Below, piece by piece: positions 1 to 10,740 of a DNA stretch of 64,000 bases (its first letter is position 1; every line of letters starts with the position of its first letter). This stretch comes from Lytechinus pictus (Eukaryota; Echinodermata; Echinoidea; Temnopleuroida; Toxopneustidae). The translations under genes and the position numbers were made by a program. The DNA lies in the NCBI RefSeq assembly GCF_037042905.1, contig NC_087262.1, forward strand, positions 23,163,501 through 23,227,500, written 5' to 3'. The notes beneath the pieces were generated by a model that saw only the letters and a list, made by a program, of their open reading frames with translations, was not told where the DNA came from and did not search any database.

Positions 1-217
1 ATTGCAATTCATCTTTAGAATCATCAGAGCTTTCACACGCTCACTCGAAAACTGATTCAAATTTGATTTCCCAAGCGAAGGCGGTATGTGTCCTTGGTGA
101 CTGATCAATCAAAGCATTGCATCGATACAATGAGTGCATTACAATTGTATTATCTACTGTTCAGTGCTTAAAAGGACACGTAAGCTCCGCCCCCCAAAAG
201 ATGTTTTGGAGGTAAAG

Positions 218-413
218 CCTTTCACTCGTAAAATTTGTACCGTAATTTGAGTGAAACTTAACTGGAATTCACCTCCGGAGTAGAATTTGAATTTGTGATT
301 GTGATTAATAGCGTTCGTGATTCTAGTTTGGTTTCACACGTGCTAAAAATTCGTCATTAGCCTTCTTTTTCACTAGAATCATTCAAATTACGATTTTGGT
401 ACCGTGTGAAAGG
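218..413. repeat. Short inverted-repeat element (MITE-like)
   Basis: The left end begins CCTTTCACTCG and the right end finishes ACCGTGTGAAAGG, so the termini are imperfect inverted repeats. Both arms also carry a shared TACCGTAATTTG/CAAATTACG core. No coding capacity and no clear target duplication. Non-autonomous DNA transposon is an inference from structure alone. Confidence 0.5.
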
Positions 414-480
414 GCGGTTGGTTTCGCACTGTCATACATGTAGGTGTGATACGACGGTTCGGATGACCACTGACGAAATC

Positions 481-775
481 ATTAGTTATCAATAACTTTA
501 TGATTAGTCATCAATATGCAACTAAATTGCAAGTTCATACACCTGTAGAAAAGATAAAAGATGGGTATTGTCAAAGTCAATTTTTTGTGTGCAACATGTA
601 CACTAAAAAGATATTTGAAATATAAAATCTCCAAGTTCATTTTACATACATGTAAATGTACATCTGGAATGGGAGGGCAAACATACATTATGAGTTATTA
701 ATAACTTTATGATTAGTCATCAATATGCAAACAAATGCAACTTCATACACCTGTAGAAGAGTCTGGTTATTGTCA
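481..775. repeat. Pair of ~80-bp direct repeats
   Basis: A segment at about 481-560 (AACTTTATGATTAGTCATC, then ACACCTGTAGAA) recurs at about 691-775 with small changes. The copies lie about 210 bp apart and are separated by unrelated AT-rich sequence. Local duplication; no gene seen. Confidence 0.65.
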
Positions 776-867
776 ATATATTCATGGATGGGTGCAAGGT
801 TTAGTAGGATACCCTATGACTCATCGTTAGGGAGACATACGGCCACTGACATGGTTGTCATCTTGAG

Positions 868-940
868 GGGGTGTAGTGGTATAGTGGTTCATTGACTTGA
901 GTCTAAAGCTATGGGTTGAGGGTTCCAGTTGCTGATGAAG
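868..940 (+). repeat. Possible tRNA-derived SINE head
   Basis: The sequence GTAGTGGTATAGTGGTT resembles a Pol III A box, and GGGTTGAGGGTTCCAG 35-40 bases later resembles a weak B box. Spacing fits a tRNA-like promoter, but the B box is poor and no 3' tail was recognised. Positions 941-1417 hold nothing else I can name. Confidence 0.35.
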
Positions 941-1417
941 TTTTAGGATTATACCAAGCTAGAATATTATTGGAATTATTCTTAAAAGGTTTCATGAATA
1001 TAAAGAATGCTATTATTTTTATTACATACTGTATCAAAATATTTGTTATAATTATTATGATGACTAAGAATATTTTTTGGTATGATTTTATTATACTTAC
1101 TGCATATCTTTGCCAATCAGTCTAGTTATTATTAATTTGTCGTGTCATTGCAGGAACGCCTTCAGCGCATACTTTTGCGCATTGCATGCATGCAGAAGCG
1201 CCCTTAGTGGCACGCATAAGGGAATTGTGTAAGGGCGTTTCTGCACCTACAGGATGACTTGTTCAATTTATGTCCCTTTGATGGCTTTAAGATTTCTGAA
1301 GGTGATTTGCATATTTGTCTTTTTTAAATTGAAATATAAATCACTTTAACTTATTTATGTACTACATGTAGGCTTACAGGTCTGTGTAGAGAAGATTATA
1401 ATTAATGTAGGCAGTGT

Positions 1418-1800
1418 TGCACCAGCCCAAGTTTGCTCAATCTCGAGATTTTAGCCCGATCGGCCCTCTTCGCGATTAATCTCGAGATTCTAGAAATCCT
1501 GTCTCCACCATCGCAAGAAGAGCAGTTCCTGCTCGAGCGAGGCATCGATGCATTATGGTCTGACGCCGTGAATAAATAATCCCGAGTGCGTCTGCACCTG
1601 CGAATTAGCGAGATAATTCGTAAAATAGCGCGCTATTTTGCAAATAATCCCAAGTTGACTTGGGATTGTAATCTCAAGATTAATCCTGCGAACTAGCGTG
1701 ATAATTGCGTCTCCATTACAAATAATCTCGAGATTGTTCAGATCGGGATAATTTGCCTGATCAGAAATAGCGCGCTAATTTGAAAACTCGGGCTGGTGCA
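1418..1800. mobile_element. MITE with 17-bp terminal inverted repeats
   Basis: The left terminus TGCACCAGCCCAAGTTT and the right terminus AAACTCGGGCTGGTGCA are inverted copies with one mismatch. The interior repeats ATCTCGAGATT-type palindromes and GCGCGCTA motifs in both orientations. It is 383 bp with no ORF. A target duplication is not obvious. Non-autonomous DNA transposon by structure. Confidence 0.75.
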
Positions 1801-2345
1801 GACGGCCCTATGGACTATTCCCTACAGAAGCTAATGTACATTATTTAGTATGTAGGCCCTATAGAATAATTAGTATTAAATATATCAAAGGTTCAATTAA
1901 CAATTCCGAATTCAAAGAAAATTTTTTCAAAATGAATTTTGAACATAGAGAGTCCATGAAATGATTTCAAGGTTACCTCTGTTATTTTCATTGAAATGGA
2001 ATGATAGAAACTACCAATTTGGGGGAATATGATAAATTATCTGCAATATGCTTGAGCTCTGCATGTTATTTTTTAGTATACAGGTGTAATATAAATGTAT
2101 TTTAAAATATTCATAGTCTTACAGGCTACAATACAATATAAAGATTACAAATATGCAGACAGATAGTGACACCTGTTATTCAGACACGCCCAATATTGCT
2201 AGAATATATTTGGCATTTTGTCAAAATATGTGCCCTTGTGAATATATGGCATACATTAATTAATTGATCAGTTCAAAAGCTGCATACTTCCTTCCTATGT
2301 CATTCATTGACCCAGTTGAGGTCAACAAACCTCTGGACCCTATAT
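1801..2345. other. AT-rich stretch without recognisable gene
   Basis: No open frame with protein-like composition, no tRNA and no terminal repeats were recognised here. Confidence 0.6.
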
Positions 2346-2463
2346 CACAAAGCATAGCCATTGATCACAAGGCTGATTTATCATATATAAATATCAATTG
2401 CATTGATATTTATATATGATCAATCGTAAAAATCAGTCCAGTGATCAGTTGTTAGGCTTTGTG
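2346..2463. repeat. Near-palindromic hairpin element
   Basis: The ends CACAAAGC and GCTTTGTG are inverted copies, and the centre reads ATATAAATATCAATTG against its complement, so the 118 bp can fold on itself. The element at 61290-61438 has a similar organisation (CCCTATA start, ATTGATTA-type centre) and may be the same family. Confidence 0.6.
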
Positions 2464-2474
2464 TTACCTGCCCT

Positions 2475-2622
2475 GGGGCCCGTTGCAGAAAGAGTTGCAA
2501 TCAAACGCATCTCTAAAAAATCATGCGCAACTTCATTTTCAACCAATCAACAGCGCGCATTTTGGACTTGCGATTGATTTTTTGATTTGCGTTTAAACGC
2601 AACTCTTTCTGCAACGGGCCCC
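2475..2622. mobile_element. 148-bp MITE with perfect 24-bp inverted termini
   Basis: GGGGCCCGTTGCAGAAAGAG at the left is an exact inverted match to CTCTTTCTGCAACGGGCCCC at the right, continuing for 24 bp per arm. Related, more decayed copies lie at 42396-42522 and about 60395-60529. The perfect arms suggest a relatively recent copy. Confidence 0.85.
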
Positions 2623-5357
2623 TGATCTGCATATTGAGGTTGAGATGGTTTTTCTGAGAGGAAGGGCTGACTGGTGTGGTGGCAATACGTGTTGATGCGT
2701 ATATACAATGTAGCCATACAATGTACGAGAAACAATGATTGAGCATACATGTACAAGTGGTTATCGGTGCAGCACATTCCCTGGGGACGGTGGGGCGTTC
2801 AATAAGAAATGAGAGCTTCACGGCACCATCAATGCGGCTCTTCAAAATGCTAGTTCATTTGAGGATCCAATTATGATGTAGCGACTGGGTATGATTTTTT
2901 TGCACCTTTGCCCGTCTTTAGTCTTGGCTTGGAGACTTTTTGAGTATAATGAGCCAAGGGATAGAAAAAATATATTTAGAGTCACAGTCCATAGAAAAAA
3001 ACATAGTGCTTAATAGTGTTATGCATACATGTACATGTATGTACATGTACATGCACTGTACACTTGATAATCTGTACATGCAAAATAATGCCATTTGCAG
3101 AATCTACTTTCATTTTCCTCTGTGTATTTTGTGTACTCCTTATCACGGTCTCTATCATAATTACTGTGTAAGCATGAAACCAAATACCGGTAGGCTTTAT
3201 TTGGGAAAACATTCTTTCATATCCATTTCCTATTTATTATCTATGGACTTTACACTTAATAGTGCTTCTCAATCACCACTCAACAAAATTCTAATCTCAT
3301 TAATCATTGGTGTCATGGAATAACAAAAGCAAAGGTCTGTGTGGGTAGACTACTGTACTACTACTGCTGTTTAAAATTCTACTCCTGTATGACTCATCTG
3401 AATAAGTAGTGAATACACATCAACATGGTAGACCAGGGAATACCCTTTCTAACCAGCGATGACTCATACCTGATGGAATGCAATTTCATTCATTTTTTTT
3501 CTCCAGCCATAGTAGTTGGTGTGAGGGAATCCCTTGGCTAGTCTCTGTAAAAGGTGTTTGACAAATTTTTTCATCGCATGCTGTGTGTTGTGGATGTTTT
3601 TTAAACAGATTTTTATTTCTAGTTGATACCTTGAGTTTGTTTTGAATTTTGGGTATTTTTTGTTCTATTATTTGATCTATTTTTATTGATTCTTGAAATG
3701 ATATGAAAAATTTTGATATTTAAAAAATATTTAGACATGATTTTAAATTAGATATACAAAAAAGACATAATGGATTTTTAACACAAAATAAAATGAAAGT
3801 ATATTTGTTGTTAGACAAGAGCTCAAAGTTTTTTTTTTCTCATTTAACTGAAACCTATCATTGATCTTCACAAATAAAGGCCTACATGTATGTAGGCTAC
3901 AATCTTCTGTACAGGCACAGATAGAGCAATAAAAGAATTTTTTGATCTTCAACATAAGGAGATATTGGCTAAGATTTTGTCTAAACCTGAACCCATGAAG
4001 TTATATCTGTCTCTGATGACAAATTGGGTCATTATTAAACTAACAGTAACAAACAAAATCTAAAACAGATGCTGCCTTCAAACCATACATGTACATGTTT
4101 CTCCAATGTCAATATATTAGCCAAAATTCTCTAAGTACAATCTATATGTTTTTTTTTGAAAAGCATGAATGGTTTTTACCCAAACACTTTAATAATCAGA
4201 GGATTTAATTATTTACACTTTGATATAAGCATTAAGCAGCACTTGTAGGCGTACATTTTCATTTTTGGTAATTTATTAAAAAAAAAAAAAATAATGATTA
4301 GCTTCTCTGAGAGGGGATGTGTTTGGCTACAAACATTGCCTAGTCTTGAGGCACAGACCCTAAGTGGTATTTTTATCAACAAGTGTGTCTTTGTTTCATC
4401 AACAAACAAGTGTCTCGAAAAATACAAGTTCCAATTTGCTCTGTTAATTCAAGTTATTGAGAAGTCCTTCTGCAATACAGCCACACACAATTCTCATTCA
4501 TCTCATGTAGTCTGAACATTCAGACCATTGTAGGGTTTCCAACATTTTACACCAGTGTTTTGCGACTACATACAGATCAATCATTGCCTATGTTTAACAA
4601 GTGGGTGGGACGGCAGTTCATACAAACGGTGTGTATTCATTAATCTCTCATTAATGATCCGTCCACCAACTATGTTGAGAAAGACACGGGCATTTGTACT
4701 TGTAGGTATTAAAGGGGAACTGGAGACAGTGGGGTGTGAAGCCAAGGCTGAAAATATCAAATTTTTGACATATTGAAAATTGTCATTCAAGATGAGGAGT
4801 GGAGCTCTTTTAATTATAGATGAGTATCAAAGTTTTATTACATGTAGTTTTCATCACTTGGCTACATTTGTACACACAACCTTCATTTCACAGTCTAATA
4901 CAATATATGATTGTGCGTTGTTTTTGCTTCTTTCTAATAAAGATGCCCAAGGAGTGTATGAATTAACAGTTCAGCAAGACTGAAAATATCATATTTTTGA
5001 CAAGCTGAAATTATCATTATATCAACCGAGCTCGTCCTAGGCCCCCCCCCCTGCAGCTCAAAAATAATGGTGTCACAGTCTATTGTGCCATAACTGAACA
5101 ATGTAAAAAATATATATATTGAAGTGTTTGCTGCATTATGTCTGTAGAATTCTTTTTAGAGTGGTTCTCCGTTCTGTATAATTTGATATCCCTAATTCCA
5201 TGAACATGGACTGATAGATTAATATATTAATGCAAATTATGCATTGTAAAGCTATACCCACCCATCAAGCTGTCATGAATTATCTGTCTTGAAGCGTCGC
5301 TGATTGGAATCCTTCAGAAATGAAAATCTAGAGGGAGATTTCCCTCCTGATGAGAGA
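2623..5357. other. Intergenic, no gene recognised
   Basis: AT-rich sequence with several ACATGTACATG palindromes (for example around 3025-3055) and homopolymer runs. The short open frames on both strands lack domain-like composition, splice sites with matching phase, or codon bias. I see no support for a gene. Confidence 0.6.
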
Positions 5358-5522
5358 CCAGGGGAGTGTTTCATCAACATTTTCATCTGACAAGTTGTCA
5401 GATCTGACAACTTTCCTTGATTTTGATTGGCAGAGAGGCATTGTTCCTATGGTAACTGTCGGATAAAATGGGACTTGTCGGATAAAACTTCTGACAAGTC
5501 CTTTCATGAAACACTCCCCTGG
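5358..5522. mobile_element. 165-bp MITE with perfect 17-bp inverted termini
   Basis: The left end CCAGGGGAGTGTTTCAT and the right end ATGAAACACTCCCCTGG are exact inverted repeats. Internally, CTGACAAGT and ACTTGTC(G/A)G segments are also inverted. No ORF and no clear target duplication. Confidence 0.85.
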
Positions 5523-6529
5523 AAAAAATTAATGCAGCTGGTGATGCTAGAATTAATGATTTTAATCATTTTGCAAAACAAACCTTGATATATATTTTTC
5601 ATTTAAGAGAAAGAGAGGGAGAGAAACACTCAATAATATGACAATTAAATCACTTCATCCTTTTACTTTTTGAAGAACTATTGACAGACAATGAAAAACT
5701 TTACATGTAGTTTGTTTGAAATCCTCTTGACATTTCAACAAAAGCTACATGTAATTGGGTATGTTATTGTAACAATAATAGTAGAGGGCATATATTGTTC
5801 ATGTCAGCCTTTAAGTGTGAAAAAGAAAGGTTGACATATAAATTATAATATTCTTTATACTGTAACACATTTTAGTTGAACTGTGTAATCCTTTTCTTCT
5901 TAAATCTTCTTAAACATGTGTGCAGTACATGTACACTGCATTTAGATATCCATTTATAAAACACCATGTATTTTAATTACTCAATTATACTTGTGTAATA
6001 ATGAATTATAAACATTTGTACTTCACATACATGTACACTGTACATGTACTTTACATGCAAGCTCTCCTAACTGCAATAAAATGCAGTACAATGCAAACAA
6101 AATATATGTTTGCATTCTGCTGGCAATTGATTGCATTATTATGGAGTTTCATATCAACTAGCCTTGATAGCTAATTAATCTTAAATTAGAGTCAATACAC
6201 TTTGTAAATCCAATTAAAACTGCCACAAGTTGAAGCTAAGACCGCCTTTTGTGAAGGCTTATGTACCGTACATACACGATAGTCTGGTGATGATGCCATA
6301 GACAACTTGACAAGTGGATTTCATGAGCATATTTGACTGGTTTTTCCCTCTTTGTGTGGCCTCCCGACATAGAGCATATGTAGAGAATACGAAGAGCTTA
6401 CTACTTGGTGCTGCATTACGATTTTAATTATCATTCAATTTGATGTGGAGTTGGCGTAGCCATTGGCTTATCACGTACCATTCAGCTGCAGTAGTGTGCG
6501 TTTCCTAGAGGGGAAAGGAAGGATGGAGT
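5523..6529. other. Intergenic, no gene recognised
   Basis: AT-rich sequence with TACATGTACACTGTACATGTA palindromic motifs around 6028-6050. No gene-like signal. Confidence 0.6.
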
Positions 6530-6935
6530 AAATGAGATTGAGAGATGGTGGGGTGAGGAGATATTCTAAGAAGGGGGGGGGGGTGTATGGAATAGGGTGG
6601 GAAGGAAGGAGGGTAGGGTAGGTTGGAGGGGTGGGGTGGGGGTTGGGGGAGTGGGACTACATGTACATGCAGGCCTAGTAGATGGAAGGACAAAGTAATA
6701 TGAGATTGAGAGCAGGAAAGATGATGGTGTGGGCCAGTGTTGATGATATTCTGGGGATGTACATATAGGGAGTAGGGGATGGGCAGGGAGTTGGAGGGCT
6801 AGGGGCATGAACACTACCTGAAAATACAGATTATTAAACGAGATCGAGATCCGGAGAGATTATATGGAGATATTCTAGGGGGATGGGGGGGGGGGGGGGG
6901 GGGAGGGGCGAGAGGCATAGGCATGAAAGTACATG
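6530..6935. repeat. G-rich degenerate direct repeats, ~150-bp period
   Basis: Three successive blocks (about 6530, 6700 and 6840) each begin with a GAGAT(T/C)GAGA motif and proceed through GATATTCT to a G-rich run, the longest being about 16 G at 6886-6903. The complementary strand reads as proline/serine-rich frames, which are a by-product of composition rather than genes. Confidence 0.6.
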
Positions 6936-9169
6936 TAGGACATGGATTCTATAGATTCATATACAGATCCAAAATTTATTGATTTAAATCTAGACAAACT
7001 GGATTGTTCTCAATTTTTAGATGCAAGATCATTTGAAAACTATTTTAGATTAATCGGGATTAAGAAAAGTTGTGTAGATATTACATGTATTTAAGGGGTT
7101 AGGCAAGGAAGGTGGGTCCTGCATAGATTGGTTGAGTGATCAAGGTAACATAAGGGGAGAGGAAGACTGATTTTGCTTAAGATTCAGATAGAGTGATAGA
7201 GTTAATGAGCTCTTCCATGTTTTTGAGGTGTGTAGAAGGTCGTAGGCAATGTGAGGGGGGGGGGGGGGTGCTGTTACTTTGTTCTTTCCTGATTCTGGGG
7301 GCATTTGGAATTAACGGAGAAAGGCCAATTGAATTTATGCCATTTGAATGACAGATGAGATGGGAATGTTGAGAAGATGTGGTATTAAGTGTCATCACTC
7401 TTCTCAGACTTATAAATTTACTAATGGTTTATAGTTAACACTATGGTATATATATATATACTCATGTTGAAGATATTATTTGTGATGAATAGGCCTATGT
7501 ACATTGTACAGTGCATCCCTGAAAAAAGGAAACTGAGATTCTTATGTATTTTTCCTCCAAAGGCAAATGAATTATGATATTTCATTTACATAATCATTCA
7601 TATAATTCAATTATTCCTCTTTGCTTTAATAATAATAATAATAATAATAATGGATATTTAGAGGCGCTAAAAACAAAAAGTACCATAGCGCGTACAATGT
7701 ATGAATAATTTAACATGAATAATAATTTAATAACTACAATATTCAAGATAAAAAGGGAAATTAATTATTTAGGGAAAAGGTATGTCTTAAGGGAAGATTT
7801 GAAGCCAAGAACACTGGAAGTATTTCTTATTGAAAGAGGGATAGCATTCCAAGTCTTGGCAGCTGCTACAGCAAAACGTTTTTCGGCAGAGGAGAGTTTT
7901 GATGCCTAATATGAGACAGACATTCCACGCATTAATTAGCAAGACCAGTTTGAAATTTTGAGGTCAAAACCAGGTTGCGCAGAAAAATTGGACATGATTG
8001 GTTCGTGATAACGACCACCGTGCTTATTTGACGATTAGCTCAATAGCATTTCTTTTTTATTCTTTTTAAAGTTTCTCTCACCGATCCCTGAAATGAGAGT
8101 GGATTCAGATTCACACGTGAGTTTCTGCGCAAATCATTTCTGATATGCCTCAATATTTACAGTTTGTAATCTGCCATGCATGAACGATTTGCTTAGCTGA
8201 TTAGAGATGAGATTCCACCCTTGCCATGAGTATCAAATTCATAGTAAAAACATATTTAATTATTGTGCAATCTATCTCTGAAAACGGATTTCCTTTTTTG
8301 TGGGACGCACTGTATATTGAAAAGTTGTTCAGCTCTAAACAAAAATTAATCATCATTTTCAAATTATAACTCAAAATAGGATGTATTTGCATACTTATAT
8401 TATAATAGTGAACATGGATTGAGCCCTACATACGTATTGGAAATGACCTCGGTGCATATTGAGCATTGAAATACTCAATGACGTAAGAGCCGCAAATAGA
8501 GGAAAAGTCGTCACACGTAGGGGGGGGGGGGGAGATGGGGAGAATGCAGCACGGACATACTGGTCGCCTGTGTGTGTACTAGCCAACATGTGTGCATGCC
8601 TGCTTTACGCAATCAGTGAGAACACTTGTCACAGAGACAGTCAGGTTCATAGAAAGTCCACATTAAAATGCAAGGGACTATTGAATCCAGCATCCAAAGA
8701 ATAGAGGACTAGAATAATGCAATTGAGGGATAGAGTACATAATGGAATAGAAAGGAGATGGGGATGCGTTCCGTAGCATCCTCCTCCTCCCGCTCGCAGA
8801 GTGCGGAGGCCTCATTTAGCCAACGACCATGGAGCAAATTATTTAAATGTGGCAGATCGTTGTGTGCATGCATGCCTTTGCATCCCTAAAGCTCAGTCTA
8901 TATTTGTTCTGTTAGCTCAGGCTCTGCAAACAGTGTGTAGTAGTACATGTATAGTGGCGTTACCCCACGAGCCACGCCGTGGATGCTGATGCTGCTGCTA
9001 GTAGAGGCTGGCTGGCGACGACGATGCGCTGCTGCTTCGTTGGCATTGTGAGGGGATGTTTAATTATTAAGTAGTGTAGCCTGGGGGAAGGTTAACACCA
9101 GGAGATGGGAGAGTTTGCTGATGAGCTTCTGACCTGCTTAGCCAGGATATGCATGCATGGCACCTGTAC
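6936..9169. other. Intergenic stretch with (AAT)n and a more GC-rich block
   Basis: An (AAT)8-type microsatellite lies at 7627-7651, followed by AGGCGCTAAAAACAAAAAG, which resembles the tail of a dispersed repeat. G-runs sit near 7255 and 8520. Positions about 8760-9060 are distinctly richer in CpG and GC (CGCTCGCAGAG, GACGACGATGCGC) than the surroundings and could be a promoter-proximal or 5' untranslated region of the downstream JNK gene; that is a guess from composition only. Confidence 0.35.
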
Positions 9170-9525
9170 GCTACCAGTTGTGGTAAAAACCTCAAAATGA
9201 GTTCGAACAGAATCCAATAAAATTACCACCCAAGTGTTTGTAGGCCTATATATAAAAATATGTGCCAATTGCTCTGGAAGAAAATGTGTAATTGCTTAGA
9301 AATAAACAAAATAAGCACGGAATTCCATCAATTATCAGGTATTTTTCGAAGGAATATTAATACACTGTCCCACATATGCTTTTTTGTGTTAGTTATCATC
9401 AGAATTATCGGTTTTGAGCTAAGATTTCATGAATTCACAAAGATAAGTTTATATTAATGTACCAGATGTAGATCAATGGTAATATTGTGACCATTACCTT
9501 TATTTAAGAGACTCTGTCATGAAAT
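9170..9525 (+). repeat. Dispersed repeat, copy 1 of 2
   Basis: This ~355-bp segment matches 15590-15955 in the same orientation across its length. Landmarks shared by both are CAGAATCCAATA, ACCACCCAAGTGT, AAATATGTGCCAA, TGTGTAATTGC and ACTGTCCCAC. No terminal inverted repeats or coding frame are shared. Confidence 0.75.
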
Positions 9526-9831
9526 ACAGGTGTAATAATTTGCTTCAACAACTGTCTTTTACCTTTAAATCCGGCATGAACCATGTTGTTTGTTGGCTTG
9601 ACTAATCTACAGTGTATATTTCATCTGTTAAAGTGAATCCACTGGAGTTTTTAACAGGATTGAAACTTCATTCATAAATCAAACCCACTATCAAGATTAT
9701 AACGTCAGTTAAAAATTGAATATGTTATTAGATAATAGTGGGGTTAAATCGAGGATAAATATTCATTTATTAAAATTAAAATCAAACCTGCATGTACATG
9801 TATGCACATCAGAATTATTTCAATAAGATAT

Positions 9832-10740
9832 AGGGTGCGTTTATCCGCCACTTTTTAACCCTAGAATCATGATCTGAATCATGATTCAAATCATGATTCT
9901 GCATAATCACGATTGCGTTTAGTCGAAATTGAATATAATCATGATTAGAATCACAAACATGAAACACGAAAAAAGGGGCGTTTGGAAAGACGTTTCTGCA
10001 GAATCACGTATGAAAATGTTCGAATAAACGATATCGTGATTACAATCATGATTCTATGACCTCACTGTTGTGTCGGGCTACTTTCGGTTTGACTCTTGCC
10101 AAGCTCAAGGCGCTCTAAATGCTCATTGTATGTACATGATTATGTGCTACGCGTGCATTTCTTGTCATGTTCAAGGCTTTTGTTGTGATTCCCATACACA
10201 TTTTATTGTATATACATGTATCTGCTTTGCATTTTATGAATTATTAATAAATTGAATTGAATTGAATTGAAGTTCTGTGTTGGTCATCGCATCGTCCACT
10301 ACTTTTAATTTTTTGGTCATGTCTTCAACTTCAAGTTCTAGTAGATGAATTAACTGGACAGACAATGATCTCAGTTGTTGTTGAGTATACAGTATCAAAT
10401 TGGATCTACGCTAGATTCACTTCCGAACACCATTTTGGATAAACTGACAAGATGAATAGAAGCATATGGACCCTATATGATAGAAGTAAACAAAATGAGG
10501 TATAGACTGAATTCTGGAAGCAAAAGATTTTTCGAGAGCCGAAACACGTGCGAAAAACTTCCTCTGTCAAACTGCGCACTACATGTAGTAATGCGCACTG
10601 GATTGGCCCGAATCTGAGGAGAAACAGCATTGGAATGAAGGTCGTCTAAACGCTGATTCTGTGATATTGTGATTCATGTTTGTGTTTTGAATCATGATTC
10701 AAATCATGATTCTGGCTTGAGGTCGCATAAACGCAGCCAT
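9832..10740. mobile_element. DNA-transposon-like element with inverted termini
   Basis: The left end GGGTGCGTTTATCCGCCACT and the right end AGGTCGCATAAACGCAGCC are inverted with a few mismatches, and subterminal AATCATGATTCAAATCATGA occurs at both ends. A second inner end near 10035-10070 (ATCATGATTCTATGACCTCA) suggests that a ~240-bp copy sits inside or beside a longer one. No transposase frame was recognised. Confidence 0.65.

Noticed and set aside
6505-6814. Pro-rich minus-strand frames
   Set aside because: They are the complement of G-rich degenerate repeats; composition artefact.
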